Notes under the pieces: generated by a model
What the model was told of the DNA's origin: nothing
The model's database searches: none
What the model saw: the letters and a program-made list of their open reading frames with translations, nothing else
Shown: in pieces, positions 26,190-37,130 of the stretch
Position numbering within the stretch: the stretch's first letter is position 1
Layout: every line of letters begins with the position of its first letter
Source of the DNA: Ischnura elegans
Lineage: Eukaryota > Arthropoda > Insecta > Odonata > Coenagrionidae
DNA: 64,000 nucleotides
Reading direction: 5' to 3'
Assembly: GCF_921293095.1 (NCBI RefSeq)
Contig: NC_060246.1
Coordinates: forward strand, 86,611,030 to 86,675,029
Program-made: the position numbers and the translations under genes

Positions 26190-26830
26190 GATTCACTTGA
26201 AGACCCCTCCTATTGAATTATTCCTTCCCTTCCTTCGCGTCCGTTTTTATTTATTCCGCAGCTTTGGGAGAAGGAAGAGACCTTCACTCCTCCGTCTTGT
26301 AGCCTCCCTTCCCTTACGCCGACGCACCGAAAACGCGCGCCTCCCTTACTCCCTTGGGGCCCGTCGCAACACACCGCTCCAACAGGTGGCCCACCAATTC
26401 CTTTTTCGCCCCCATAACACACCTCCCCTCTCACCTTTACCTCTCCTCCGCCCCATAGGCATCCCCAGCCATCCCCTCCCCTTTCATAGCAGCGAGGCCC
26501 CCACACCCTACTTCCACGTCGACGTTCTCCACTTCCCCTCCAACCTCCCTCATCCACTTAAACCCATTCTGACTCACTCCGTGCACGACGCTTTCCCTTT
26601 TGTTTTTATTGCCAAACTCAATCTTGTATGTTCACCCCTCAAGTGGGCCTCACCCTTTTCCGCCGCCCATTCCCCTCCTATAACTCCTCCATTCACCGCA
26701 TCTTTTCTTTCCGACTTCTTTTCTTTCCATATATTTATGCTGTCCTTTCCTTTTGGCTATACAACTTTGTTTCACGGCGGCAAGTCTTGCGCGTTCCAGT
26801 GATTCCAAGGGCTGCACTGACGGTGTAATT
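26190..26830. other. Pyrimidine-rich, GC-elevated island with a long open frame of doubtful coding value
   Basis: A 201-codon frame (26197-26802, +) is open because the strand is dominated by CCT/CTC-type triplets. Its product is Pro/Ser/Leu/Phe-rich, with no recognisable domain. I see no good acceptor or donor at its edges. It could be an untranslated exon, a promoter-proximal region or simply a compositional tract. Confidence 0.35.
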
Positions 26831-26939
26831 TGAACAGCATACTCGAGTACGTTGCCCATGACAGAACGAATCACAAATTGGGCAGCACAGCACTGTGAAT
26901 TGAACGCAGCAGTACGGGTGTAGGGAAGAGTTTTTCGTT

Positions 26940-27475
26940 ATAAAAGGAGGGGTTTAGCAATAGGAAATACTAGTAGACAGAATCGGGAGTATCATCCATT
27001 GGGAATGTTAAGAAAGGACTACTGAAGCGTCTGGGCAGGAGTGTGGAGCTTTGCGGTACGGAAACTTGGAGGCAGAGGAAATAAGCCGAGAAGAGTGTGG
27101 ATGCTTTCGTTATGTGGAGGCGACGTAGAATAGAGAAAGTTATATGTACAGTGAGAACGGAGAGTTGGACATGATGGCCGAATAGAGGAAAATTTAGATG
27201 ACTTATAGAACAGACAGAGGGTTCGGATGCAGCAAGTACTTAGCGAGGAGTGGATGTTACCATTTCAGGTGGAAAAATCTTAGGTAAGAGGGCCAGGGGG
27301 AGGGAGAGAATAAAACCATGGATGTAATGACACAAAATATGTCTTTCTGGGAATGAGAGAGATATGTTGAATTTATGAATGAGGAATAAACGGGGTGATT
27401 CGAAAAATGCTCCACGTAAACCTACCTTAACAGTTTTATTATTATTATTATTGTTATTATTATTAAAAAATATAT
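26940..27475 (+). mobile_element. Decayed RTE-like retrotransposon 3' part with an ATT tail
   Basis: In shifting frames the sequence gives VWSFAV and ELCGTETWRQ (compare ALYGAETWTL at 24823), then FVMWRRRRIEKVICTVRT, the usual next block. It ends with CCACGTAAACCTACCTTAAC, followed by a TTATTATTATT microsatellite up to about 27467. The 3' end matches those at 13259, 13725 and 25833. There are many stops. Confidence 0.6.
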
Positions 27476-27711
27476 ATTTTCACAGCATTTTTGCTGGTTT
27501 TAGGCGAGGTACCGGTATCACCAAGTACTCTCGTCTTTTTACTGTGTTGAAAATTTTTCTGACAATCCGGCAAGTATTTAAAATTGCTGCTTTTTGTATT
27601 GTAATAAACAACTTTTATTATTATTATTATGATATTTTGTTCTTTAATTTTCTTCAGTTTTCACTGAGTAGCTTTAGTGTTAAGAGCACGGGTTCTCACC
27701 AAGGTAACTCT

Positions 27712-28060
27712 TTACTGTTGAATTGGGTTGAGAAATTTTCTCGTGATATGACAGGTTGAAATTATTACAGCCTTTTGCAGTTTGATGTATGTATTTGGAT
27801 GGAGGTTGAGTATTTTGAAACTATTTTGTATATGTTTTGGAATGATACCGGTAGCTGAGATGACAATTGGAGCTATATAAACCTATTCCATATTCCATAT
27901 TCTTTTTATTTCTATTGCCAATTCTTGGTACTTGTTAATTTTTCCTGTAATGGTCTTTTCGATGTTATGCGACTGTGGCACGGCAATATCAACTATGTAG
28001 CAAGTTCTATATTTATCAAGTCTATATCTATCAAGTTCTAAGTTTATGAAACCTAAGCTC
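27712..28060 (-). pseudogene. Fossil C-terminus of a non-LTR retrotransposon protein
   Basis: On the minus strand one frame reads LDKYRTCYIVDIAVPQSHNI, then EKTITGKINKYQELAIEIKR and IWNME, one TAG, then VYIAPIVISATGIIPKHIQN, a LHPNTYIKLQKAVIIST block and RKFLNPIQQ-stop. The VDIAVP..HN, KY..LA.EIK.IW and PIVISATG..PK blocks are characteristic of the C-terminal nuclease-like tail found after reverse transcriptase in one group of arthropod non-LTR elements. The tail side has an ATAATAATAATAA run (minus sense) near 27615-27632, plausibly the 3' end. Above about 28060 the sequence passes into hAT-like DNA. Confidence 0.7.
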
Positions 28061-28650
28061 CATACTTCATTCGCTTCGTCCCCTAAATTCCATGAATATT
28101 CAAGAACCATATAAATCGTTTACATAACTTCTAATAAAACTTCCCAAGTTTCCCAAACTTTGCAACTTTGTAATGAAAGTACTTGTCCAGCTACACAAGC
28201 GTATTGTCGATGACTTTTTTCTGCAGGCAGTAATACTGTTGCGTAAAGAGGTCAAACCTGGTGCTTGAGAATGTAGAATAATTGGTCTTTCTGCATGAGA
28301 ATTTGAAAAGTTCAAATATTGCATTTGCGTGTACAGTATTAATTACAATTGTACACATATCTTTATTTAGGATTCTTCTGAGCAGCTTGGAAACTGTTTA
28401 AGACACATTAATTTTCATTCATCTCCTAATTGTGACTCAATTACCATCAATGTTCCTCGTTATATTTCCCTTTTTACATGGAGCTAAGCATTCAGAGTAG
28501 ATAATTCACAATCGGATTTGAATAATGAGAAAAAGTTGTGGCATACATTATCATATTGCCAGATCCAGAAATGACCAAACTCGACTCGACTCGATATTCG
28601 CGAGTAGTTTTCAATTGTACTCGAGGTCAAAAAGTACTACTCGCACATCC
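28061..28650 (-). mobile_element. Partial inverted copy of the 287-2234 hAT-like element
   Basis: Read on the minus strand from 28650 it begins GGATGTGCGAGTAGTAC, then TTTTTGACCTCGAGT and AATATCGAGTCGAGTCGAG. This parallels 291-350. Further in, CAGTATTACTGCCTGCAGAA, GGCAAGTACTTTC-like text and TTGAATATTCATGGAATT parallel 655-815. The far end dissolves near 28060, next to a retrotransposon fossil, so the copy is truncated or interrupted there. Confidence 0.65.
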
Positions 28651-30289
28651 GTATAAATGATTGGCTGTCTCGCACACAAAATAAGGTATCAAAGTAAAGT
28701 ATGAAAATAAGGCTACTCCTTGTCTTCACTTAATTTTATTCACTTTTAAACATGTTGGCTTACGTGCCATAAGGGATCGCTTTAAACAAATCGATCCATA
28801 ATTCAATGAACGGTGCCCCTATATGCGTACGCTGTTGGTGACTTGTCTTCAATTTTTCAATTCAATCCCTCCTTTCATTGTCAAGTAACGCAGCTATTAA
28901 TTACACTGGAGGATAAAATTTTTGGGCTACACTCAATAATTTCTGCTTAATGCAGTGTGCAAATAGAGCGAACGTCTGTGTCACGTTTTTCTCGTTCCAA
29001 CGCATGCAATTTTTTTTAAGTACGTGCACATAACTCTTCGAGCTCACCAACCACCTGAGACCCCCATGAAATTCATTCCAAGCAAGCATATGGATTTGAA
29101 AGGTTCTAGCTCTGCACGAGGTGCATGAATAATGTTTCTAATTATGAAATTGGCCTCTAGTGTACCTTCTTTAATAATAAAAGAAATTTCAAATTGTATT
29201 ACGCCCCTAAATGCTTACACCATATTCGTTTTGCATCGCGAATGAGTAGTATTCCTCTTTATCGTACAACAATACAAACTGTAATTTGTGACTATTTTGA
29301 AAAGTCAACTTTTTATAAAGATGACATCAGTTATGTAGTCTGATTTTATATAGATTTTATATGCAGTTGTAAAATAAAACTATCAGTAACCATTTCCAAC
29401 GCCTGCATTCTTGTTATTGATTCGCATGCGTTAATCAATAACAAGCAAACGTTAATTACATTCTCTAGATCTTGGAGTATTATTGTATTAGGGAATTCGT
29501 ACACATCATTATACTATTACGTTAAACAGAGTATGCTCTCTCTCCCTCGAGTTGGAGGTTCTGTTTATTTATGACGATTCATCATGAAAATAGAGAGACT
29601 AGGATGAATTTTAAAACTGATCTCATGTCTCTAAAAATAATAACTCACAGCGAGCTTTACGAAATGAGATCATTTGATGGGAATGCTGCTAGGAAAATTA
29701 ATTCATCACAATTTGCATTGAGTGTGAATAAACACATTAGTTTTACCTTGGAAAGCTGGCGCATTTTTATTTATGATTTTTTTGCTTCCATCTTTTTTGT
29801 AGTTTTCCACCGTAGATAAAAAACTATGAATTATTTGAATAACTATGACACTCGAACTATCTGATGCACAAAAAAATAAAAAAATGTAGGTAATAGTGTG
29901 TTTATTAACGCCGTGTCAATATTAATTACAAATTTGGTAAACTTTTGTAACCTAAGCTCCGTTGAAGGCAACAATGGGAGCGGCTAAGCTTTCTTTTTCC
30001 CATCACTTGCCATCCCTAATCCTGCAAAATCCTCAACCCTCTTTCGCATTACGTCTCTTTCTTTCTCGCATTTCCCATTTTTCTCGCTCGCGGCATCTTC
30101 GCCATTTCGAGATTATCTTTATTTCCAAGTCCAATTCTTCCCCCCATGCCCCGGGTCCCATTCATTCCGTAGTCTCCATAAGCCTCCTTTAACAACATCT
30201 GGCGTCTCCCGAAAATAAACTCAAACTTTTATCATTCAATTGTCGCCTCACTGAAAGGTGGGAGGAATGACAGGGTGAAGTCTGAAGAA
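28651..30289. other. Non-coding stretch with one strong palindrome
   Basis: It contains the inverted repeat at 29410-29445. The frame at 29571-29819 is AT-rich and without recognisable features. Nothing else was recognised. Confidence 0.45.
29410..29445. repeat. Perfect 13-bp inverted repeat around a GCATGC core
   Basis: Arm CTTGTTATTGATT (29410-29422) pairs exactly with AATCAATAACAAG (29433-29445) across a 10-base centre CGCATGCGTT that is itself nearly palindromic. Confidence 0.9.
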
Positions 30290-30700
30290 GGGCTGAGGGT
30301 GGGATGAGAGGAGTAGGTATTGACCGCCCTCTCCTTATTCTTGTCGACAGTTCTCTCTCGTCCCCTCTGCCTTTAAAAAGAAAACGAGTGGAAAGCACTG
30401 TTGCGAGTCTTCCCTGCCGCCGGAATGGAAATTGCAGGGAATGCCAGCGGGCAAGGCGGTGCAAAAAGGACCTGGGTGCCCCCGGAGATATTTTGCAACT
30501 CTCTCTCTCTTTAAAATCTCGGCGTCTGCAAATCCCGCTTCCTTTCTCTCGATGAAATTCTCTCGCCATGCCTTGACCTTTGGACCATCTCCTCTTTTGC
30601 AGACGAGCCCCCGCGGCGCATTTATAGGTAGACCTCCGGTGGGATCTCGCGCTCGCCGGTACCAGTATTAAGGTTCGGCAGCGGGTTTGTTCCGTTGCTT
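30290..30700. other. GC-elevated island, possible regulatory or untranslated sequence
   Basis: The stretch is much richer in G+C than its flanks and holds frames on both strands (225 codons minus, about 80 plus), with none recognisable. Lack of a preferred frame argues against coding. It includes a CTCTCTCTCTCT tract at 30499-30511 (GAGA-type sites on the other strand) and CGCATTTATAGGTAGACC near 30618. A conserved non-coding element is an inference. Confidence 0.3.
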
Positions 30701-31303
30701 TGAGTTCGGGTATCTCATCCATGATATGGACGCTCTGGATCGCATGAATGGTGGTTACAATGGGCTGTTTCTTGACGTTTCGGATTCCATGCGTGCAAAT
30801 GGGATGCGATCGTTGACGGCATTTGGAGAGAATTCTTGCTCCATTCGTGGTGGAAACATCATACAAATTGCAGCTCGTATGGATAAGTAGCGCAAGAGTA
30901 TGAAATTTTTATCCTTTTTCAACCAATTAATCTCTTAAGCGGTATTATATCAGTATTTGCTTTTGAAGTGAAAATCTTGCGCACATAATACCAATGAGTG
31001 TTTCTAAGAATTGGTCACCTGTTTAGTGTTAAATTTTGGTTTAAATTGGAAATGTTTATTCCTTTTTCAATGTACCCCCAAATAGTTATTTTCAAAATTA
31101 GTTATATTGATTAGTAAATTAGCCTTATCCAATTATAGGGCAAAATTCTAACAGACTTCGCCGTTTTCTTCTTCAGATAGTCAGCAAACTGCAGTTACTG
31201 CAAAGCAGTCATTTTAAAAGAAATGTTCACACTAAGTGAATAGCAGACGAAAGCGCGCTGACTGACAGCATCCTGCGAAAGCCTACTTGAGGATATATAT
31301 TGA

Positions 31304-31573
31304 CAGGGGCGGAGCCAGGATTTTTTCCCAGGGGGGAGGGCACAAGGGTGTTACAGGTCTTCTCATGTTTGAGATCAAAAACAAAATACAACATTTACTG
31401 TAGAAAATATTTTCTTTATTTTGATATGAAAGTCATTAATATTAAATTAAATTATTGAGGCTACATAATATACTAAATAAAACGAACATAGTGATAGCCG
31501 TATTAAAAACCTTGTTTATATTTAGAAGTTTGGTGGGGCACGTGCCCCCGTGCCTCCCCACAATCCGCCTATG
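31304..31573 (+). mobile_element. 270-bp hAT-type MITE with perfect 8-bp target duplication
   Basis: The left end is CAGGGGCGGAGCCAGG and the right end AATCCGCCTATG, an imperfect inverted repeat. It is flanked by TATATTGA at 31296-31303 and again at 31574-31581, an exact 8-bp duplication as expected for hAT transposition. It has no coding capacity. A second copy is at 12875-13140. Confidence 0.85.
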
Positions 31574-31581
31574 TATATTGA

Positions 31582-34107
31582 TACAGAAAAATCATATTCA
31601 ATTCAATAAAAATATTTATATTTCAGTGCATTGACATTCCATCCACTGTACATGAATGTTATCGACTGCAGAAGCCTCTCTGATGGACTTAAGTTCCTTA
31701 GATGTGTACAGTCACATTCCCGATGGTATTCAAGCAAGATATAAGAATAGTATTAATTTGTTCATCTTCATTCGGCTGTAATATTCCCTCTCCCTTAGTT
31801 TGGGAGGCTTCATTTCGAACATTCCGATTACATAAGTGTATCATTGTCTACCCAATCTTTTTGGTGCAGTTTCTTTCAGTAGATTATTTTATTCATTAGT
31901 ATGTTATTCTCTCATATTTTCCTTTATAATGGATTTAATTTCTATTTCTATCTTCGTAAAGTACACTTTTTTTTGTTGCCATTTGTTCATCATATGTTTA
32001 CTGCGATAATTACTACCTTATGTCTCTATAGTCACCTGTTTGCTCCCTCTGTTTTTAATTCAGTTCAGAATAACGGATTCAATTTTTCAATAACTGTCAA
32101 AACCCTTGAATACTGCGTCCATTTATATTTATGCAGACCGATGTTAAGTTATTCAAAAGTTAGTGCATATAATTTGGGATATCTAACGCCTTGAAAAAGG
32201 TTTGCTAAAATTCATTTAAAAACCAAAATCCTTCATTTTGTTGCATTCTTAAATTAGGTTATTCCAAAGTTAGGATATATTATTATGCTGTTTAGAGTCT
32301 TATAATTATTTTGCTGAAATACATGAAAAACTACCGTATGGACTTATTAGCTAGTCCGGGATGCCATCCTCCCGTCGAAAGCAACAGGTGCAGATTTAAT
32401 CTCTTTGCGAATATTTCAGTCATAATTTTTCATCTATTTATAAAGTGTATCACATATTGTAACCTAAGTGATCCATTCATTCACACCGCTGCAAAACACT
32501 CTGATTCGCCTCCATGGGTCTGACTCCCACGGAAGCTTATCCGCGATCACCGACAAATCATTGGCCATGGTCATCGACGTGGTGATCAATGGTACACTTG
32601 GGGATGAAATGAGATCATTTTAAGGCTCTCTGGTATCCGCCATCCCTTCATTCGCGACCGCGGCCCCGTCGGGCGGAGAATCCCACCGCTGCGAAGGTCA
32701 ACTTGAAGGTCAAACAAATGGGCTCGACCAGTGAAGGGGTGGGGTGACTGAGAGAAAGAGAGAGTGAAACTGATCCAGGGGCGGTGGGAGCTGGAATTAT
32801 TGTGGGGGAGGGGTGGGGTGGGATTCCTTTGGAGCGGGCTTGGATGTTCCATCGTGGGTCGCAGTGTATGAGATGGTGAGGTCATGGAAGGAGAGGATTT
32901 TAGGTTTGTGTAGCTATACAAGGCTTAATTTCGAACATTCTGACTATGCAAACGTATCATCGCATTCCCTATCGTTTTAGCGCTTTATCGTTTTATCTTT
33001 CAGTACGTTATGTGCTCTCATACTTCCCTTTATTATAGATAAAATTTCAATTTCTCCCTTTAACACGTTTTTATTTATGATATAGTATATAGGTTGATAT
33101 AATGAAATACGACTGATTACAGAAATAGAAATAATCTAATAGATCACAGGCAAAAATATTTGGAAGAAATTGACTCATTAAAAGTAAGCTTTTTCTATTT
33201 TATGAAAAAACAAACATCTGGAAATACTTAGGGAATGACGGAATGAATTCAGTTCATTCATCATAATATTAAGGAACTCACGAAGCCAACGGATAGAGAC
33301 CACGATAGATACGTGAGCGTTTTCCATTGTATTTAATGAATATTAATGAATAAAGGTGCTCTAACTACCAAAATAATACTTGGTGGTTTCAAATTTTGTT
33401 GCATTAAATAGGAATAAATATTTTAATTTTTAATTTTAATTGCCATATACATTCATAATTCTTTAATTTTTCAGCTATTAACGCTCGTAGGATAGTTCAA
33501 AAAGCATTAATAAAAGAGCAAAGTAATGAATCGCTGAGTGGAATACTTTCTTTTTTTAAATTAACAGGAATAAAAATGAAAAGATTACTTTACACAGCGT
33601 GATAAATTTTATTCCAAGTTGCATCCAAATTGACTTAATACAAAATAGTCCTAAACCAGCATACTTACAGTCTCCGATGTCTGGTATAAGTTTTATTAAA
33701 TGTTGATTTTTTTCCTTGCTTGTAACTTTATTAGAGCATTTAGCGATACGTGCTACGTACCAGCTTTACCCTCAGTCGGTCAGCGGTTAGTGCATTAAGT
33801 TAAAGTCCAGATGTTGTTTTGACATATAAAATATTTTAACTCCTTCCAATTATATCTTTAGACAACCCAATTCAGTCAAAAATCAAATGTTTACGAAAAA
33901 AGTCTAACACTTGCAACTTTTCAATGATTCATAGACGTATAAAGAGATTTTCAATGGCAATTATTTCAAATTTGCTAATTTATATCGTTTAAGCGCGGCA
34001 AAGTGGGAGGAGAATTCGCCAAAGTTGGTCAAATATTTACAACAATGCAATTAGCAGTGGTTAGGCAATAAGTATGGTAACTCGACCCGACCGTTTCACA
34101 CATTCCC
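31582..34107. other. Non-coding stretch with a GC-elevated island at 32510-32890
   Basis: Frames such as 31901-32194 are AT-rich and unrecognised. Around 32510-32890 G+C rises, with the G-rich string GTGGGGGAGGGGTGGGGTGG at 32801. A 111-codon minus-strand frame there shows no domain. A leucine-free CTCAGTCGGTCAGCGGTTAG string at 33771 resembles a tRNA D-arm but has no partner B box. Confidence 0.4.
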
Positions 34108-34123
34108 GGGTCGATACAACAGT

Positions 34124-34443
34124 GGGTTCGGGGGTCCCAGGGCGGGCCCCGTAAAGGATACGCTCTCGAGGACCGGGAACCAAGTCTGAGACTTATACGC
34201 CCGTGCCTCTCGAGAGGGGGAGGACAGATAGGAACAAAGGATTAGAGGCATCGCCGCGATTAGAGCCCGACGACGCCTCCAGGGAAAGGACGGGGAAGGA
34301 AGGAAGGGACGAGGAATCCTGCACCGTCACAAAGGCGGGCAGGTCCTACCACTAACGAAACCAAGCAATACGCAATTAATATGCTACCAATTCTAGTAGA
34401 TTTTCCTATGAGGAAGGAAAATCTATCGATCGAATCGGTAGAT
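34124..34443. repeat. 320-bp GC-rich insert between perfect 16-bp direct repeats
   Basis: The 16-mer GGGTCGATACAACAGT occurs at 34108-34123 and again at 34444-34459. Between the copies lies DNA clearly richer in G+C than the surroundings, starting GGGTTCGGGGGTCCC. Near its right end a hairpin is formed by TAGATTTTCCT (34399-34409) and AGGAAAATCTA (about 34416-34426). Long exact direct repeats suggest a target duplication of a retroposed sequence, possibly a structured RNA gene copy. I cannot name the source and see no clear A/B boxes or poly-A. Confidence 0.6.
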
Positions 34444-34459
34444 GGGTCGATACAACAGT

Positions 34460-34773
34460 AGCAAAGGTAGTAAACTGCAGATTTCAGCGATTTGTGGATT
34501 ATATAACTGTCCATGTACACACCACGAGGCTATGGTGGCAAGCCGCTCACCCGTCTACTCGCGTACACTGGCCTATTTAGTTAAAATCCGCTTCGTTACC
34601 AAAATTTTGTTTTGCATTCCTACCCACTAATAGATTCCTTATATGACCATTTCAAGATTCCATTTCAGCATTATTGCAAATGGTTTATACCACCGCATGA
34701 ATTGGCTGCGATGCTTTCTTTTACAGATTTTTTTGTTTATTTTGTGCATTTCATCAGCTTTAATGATGATTAC
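34460..34773. other. Non-coding, no feature seen
   Basis: The frame at 34612-34809 runs into the adjacent MITE and is not credible as a gene. Confidence 0.4.
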
Positions 34774-34880
34774 CAGTGGCGGATCCAAGATCGGGACAGG
34801 GGGGGCTAAGTGGGGTTAAAAATTCCAGCAGCAGTGGGGGACGGAAAAAATTGCAGTAATTTCAAAGTGATCAGCCATTC
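34774..34880. mobile_element. Copy of the CAGTGG-type MITE, right end decayed
   Basis: It begins CAGTGGCGGATCCAAGATCG, then a G-rich run and TTCCAGCAGCAGTGGGGG, parallel to 16156-16230. The right end (about CAGCCATTCAG at 34872) only weakly resembles the expected CCGCCACTG and no target duplication was found. Confidence 0.55.
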
Positions 34881-36559
34881 AGAAAATATTGGGTCGGAAG
34901 TGGTTCAATCGAAATAGGAAGTGGGTTTGGGATTTAAGGCAAGGTTTTACGGTGCGGATGACGGACTCTAATGGGATGAGAGGGGAACTGGGGGAAGAAG
35001 CAGGCCTCTCGCGTTTACAGAGGCATCGGTGTGGGAATTGTGGGATTTTTCCGGAACGTGCCGCAAATAGCAATCAAGGTGAGGAAAAGGATGGTGAAAG
35101 TTGATGAGAATTTATTTTTTATTTCATCCCTGTATTTCCTCATTCGTTGATTGGATGCTTTCCCTATGGTAATTTGTTGAATTAAATTTTATTTCCGTAA
35201 GAATTGATGCAAAAATTTTATATTTTGCAATATATTACTTAAATATATAGAATTCAAATGAATATGAGCTATTCCCTTCTGTTCCCGAATTGGGCTACAT
35301 ACGAATCTCGCTGAGAACTCCTTTTAGCCTAAATGTATTCATTAACTTGGCTCGATTATCAAAGTCCGGGAGTTCAACTTCTGAAAGGATATGTGACCCA
35401 TGTTAACTGAACTTTTATTTTAACTGTTCAAATGATTTTTGCTGTTCATACATCACATAATAGAATATTATACCAAGGTAACTTTAGATTATATTAAGAA
35501 TCTCCTGGCAGTAGCTTTTTCAGAAATACTTTGAAGACAATTACATAGGTCATTAGCTTAAGTTTTCTATATGCGATGCATATTTTTTATACCATTTTCA
35601 TTTCAGTATGCTGACTATTTCAACTTATTGGAACATGCGCCACTCTACAGTAATGAATTTTTCATTTAATATAAAGTAATAAATGCAATATTTCGCCTAT
35701 TTTTGCTATGCAAAGCTCACTTGATGGATTTTTTTCAATATTCTTCTCTCAATATGCTTCTTTCTTTACTCTAACTCAAATCATTTATGGTAATTCGTCT
35801 CATTTTTGGCATGCTAAACTCTGAAATCCAGTTCATGGACGTGACGGACTCATAAACTCGATTTTAGACCCATTTTTATTTCTCTTGCAACAGATGAACT
35901 ACCGATGAATGACTGTTATTTTGTCCTGTCAGCCTTTTCCCTTTGAAGGGACTTTTCCCAAGTCTCTATTATGTAAGTCTCCCTTACTGCTTCAAGTTCA
36001 ACGATATTTGTGCAATGCTTTACACAAGAGCTTGTTAACTTCAAGCACAGTGGTGTAGGGAGACACCTCTGACGTTTGATGCAGTTTAAGCTTATTACTT
36101 AGTATTTCTAAACTACAGCAATCACGCCGGGCCGTTTTTCCGAAGGTTTCTGGTGTCTACCTTATTTCGAATTTCAAATTCCGAATTTAAATGTTCGTTA
36201 TAAATTTTACAAATATGTTTAAGCCATGGTCGATTTTTACATTGCTAATAATTGGCTCCTTATAATTTTATCCCTTTTCAATGATAATATGCATGCCACG
36301 AACAAAAATTTGCATAATACACGTTATAATATGGCTTTATTTAGCATGAATTTAAACTCAGGACCACTTAGTACGCATTCCAGGGGTCAGACGACCACCT
36401 GGCAGCTTTCAGAGTACTAAATTACCCTTCAATCAAAATCCTACCATCACTTCCCTTTCCCAATCAATATGGGAAAACCACAGCCCTCTATCGATGAAGT
36501 CAAGTACACAATCCCTCCGAAAAAAATTGATTAAATAGTCAATGGGAGTAATTACCGTT
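34881..36559. other. Non-coding, no feature seen
   Basis: AT-rich sequence with short unrecognised frames (34889-35104, 36226-36420). Confidence 0.4.
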
Positions 36560-37130
36560 TCGCCATCCGAGCTCCCTTCGATTTCTCGCCCGAAGCGGCG
36601 TCGCGAAGGGCTGGGGTTGTGAAGTGAACCGATGCCGAGCGTCGAGTTTGGATATTCGGTCCAAACCAACTAGAGAGGAGGATAACGCCGTCATTAGCGG
36701 AGTTTTCCCGCCAATATATTTTCCCCTCTCCTTTTTTTTATTACAGGGCGCGAATGACGGAATCAGTGGGTGATGGCTGGTTCTAAGGGAAGGGAGGTTA
36801 TACCCGCTGGTCCAAGGCGTGTGCGAGAGGTCATGGTGCAAATGTGAGCCGTTTCACAGAATTTACCGCTCCATTCGTCGGTGGGCGTGGTCGGATTGTC
36901 AAATGGGGCACTCGTGTGACCTCCCTCCAGCTCTCTCTCTCTCTCTTTCTCGATTTATGGAGCGTTTGAATTTGATCTGAAGGCGATGGAGGGGGTGCCG
37001 TCAAATCGATGGAGAGGAAACTTTCTTCTTCGAATGGAATCGCTAAAGTAAATGATGGGCGGACTGATTGGTTGACGGAGCGTGTCTTCGATCCCCAGTC
37101 GCCAGGGATTGTTCCGGGCGAGTGACATTT
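36560..37130. other. GC-elevated island with a CT tract, possible regulatory sequence
   Basis: G+C rises over about 570 bases. A CTCTCTCTCTCTCTCT run at 36931-36946 would present GAGAG sites on the minus strand, the kind bound by GAGA factor in insects. Minus-strand frames of 78 and 100 codons overlap in different phases and neither is recognisable, which fits non-coding DNA. Confidence 0.3.

Noticed and set aside
26197..26802. 201-codon plus frame
   Set aside because: It reflects a pyrimidine-rich strand; the product is compositionally biased and no splice sites or domains support it.
30189..30866. 225-codon minus frame
   Set aside because: Plus frames are equally open in places, no domain is recognisable and there are no good splice signals; treated as a GC island.
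33771..33800. tRNA-like CAGCGGTTAGTGC string
   Set aside because: It resembles an A box but no B box or acceptor pairing follows at the right spacing.
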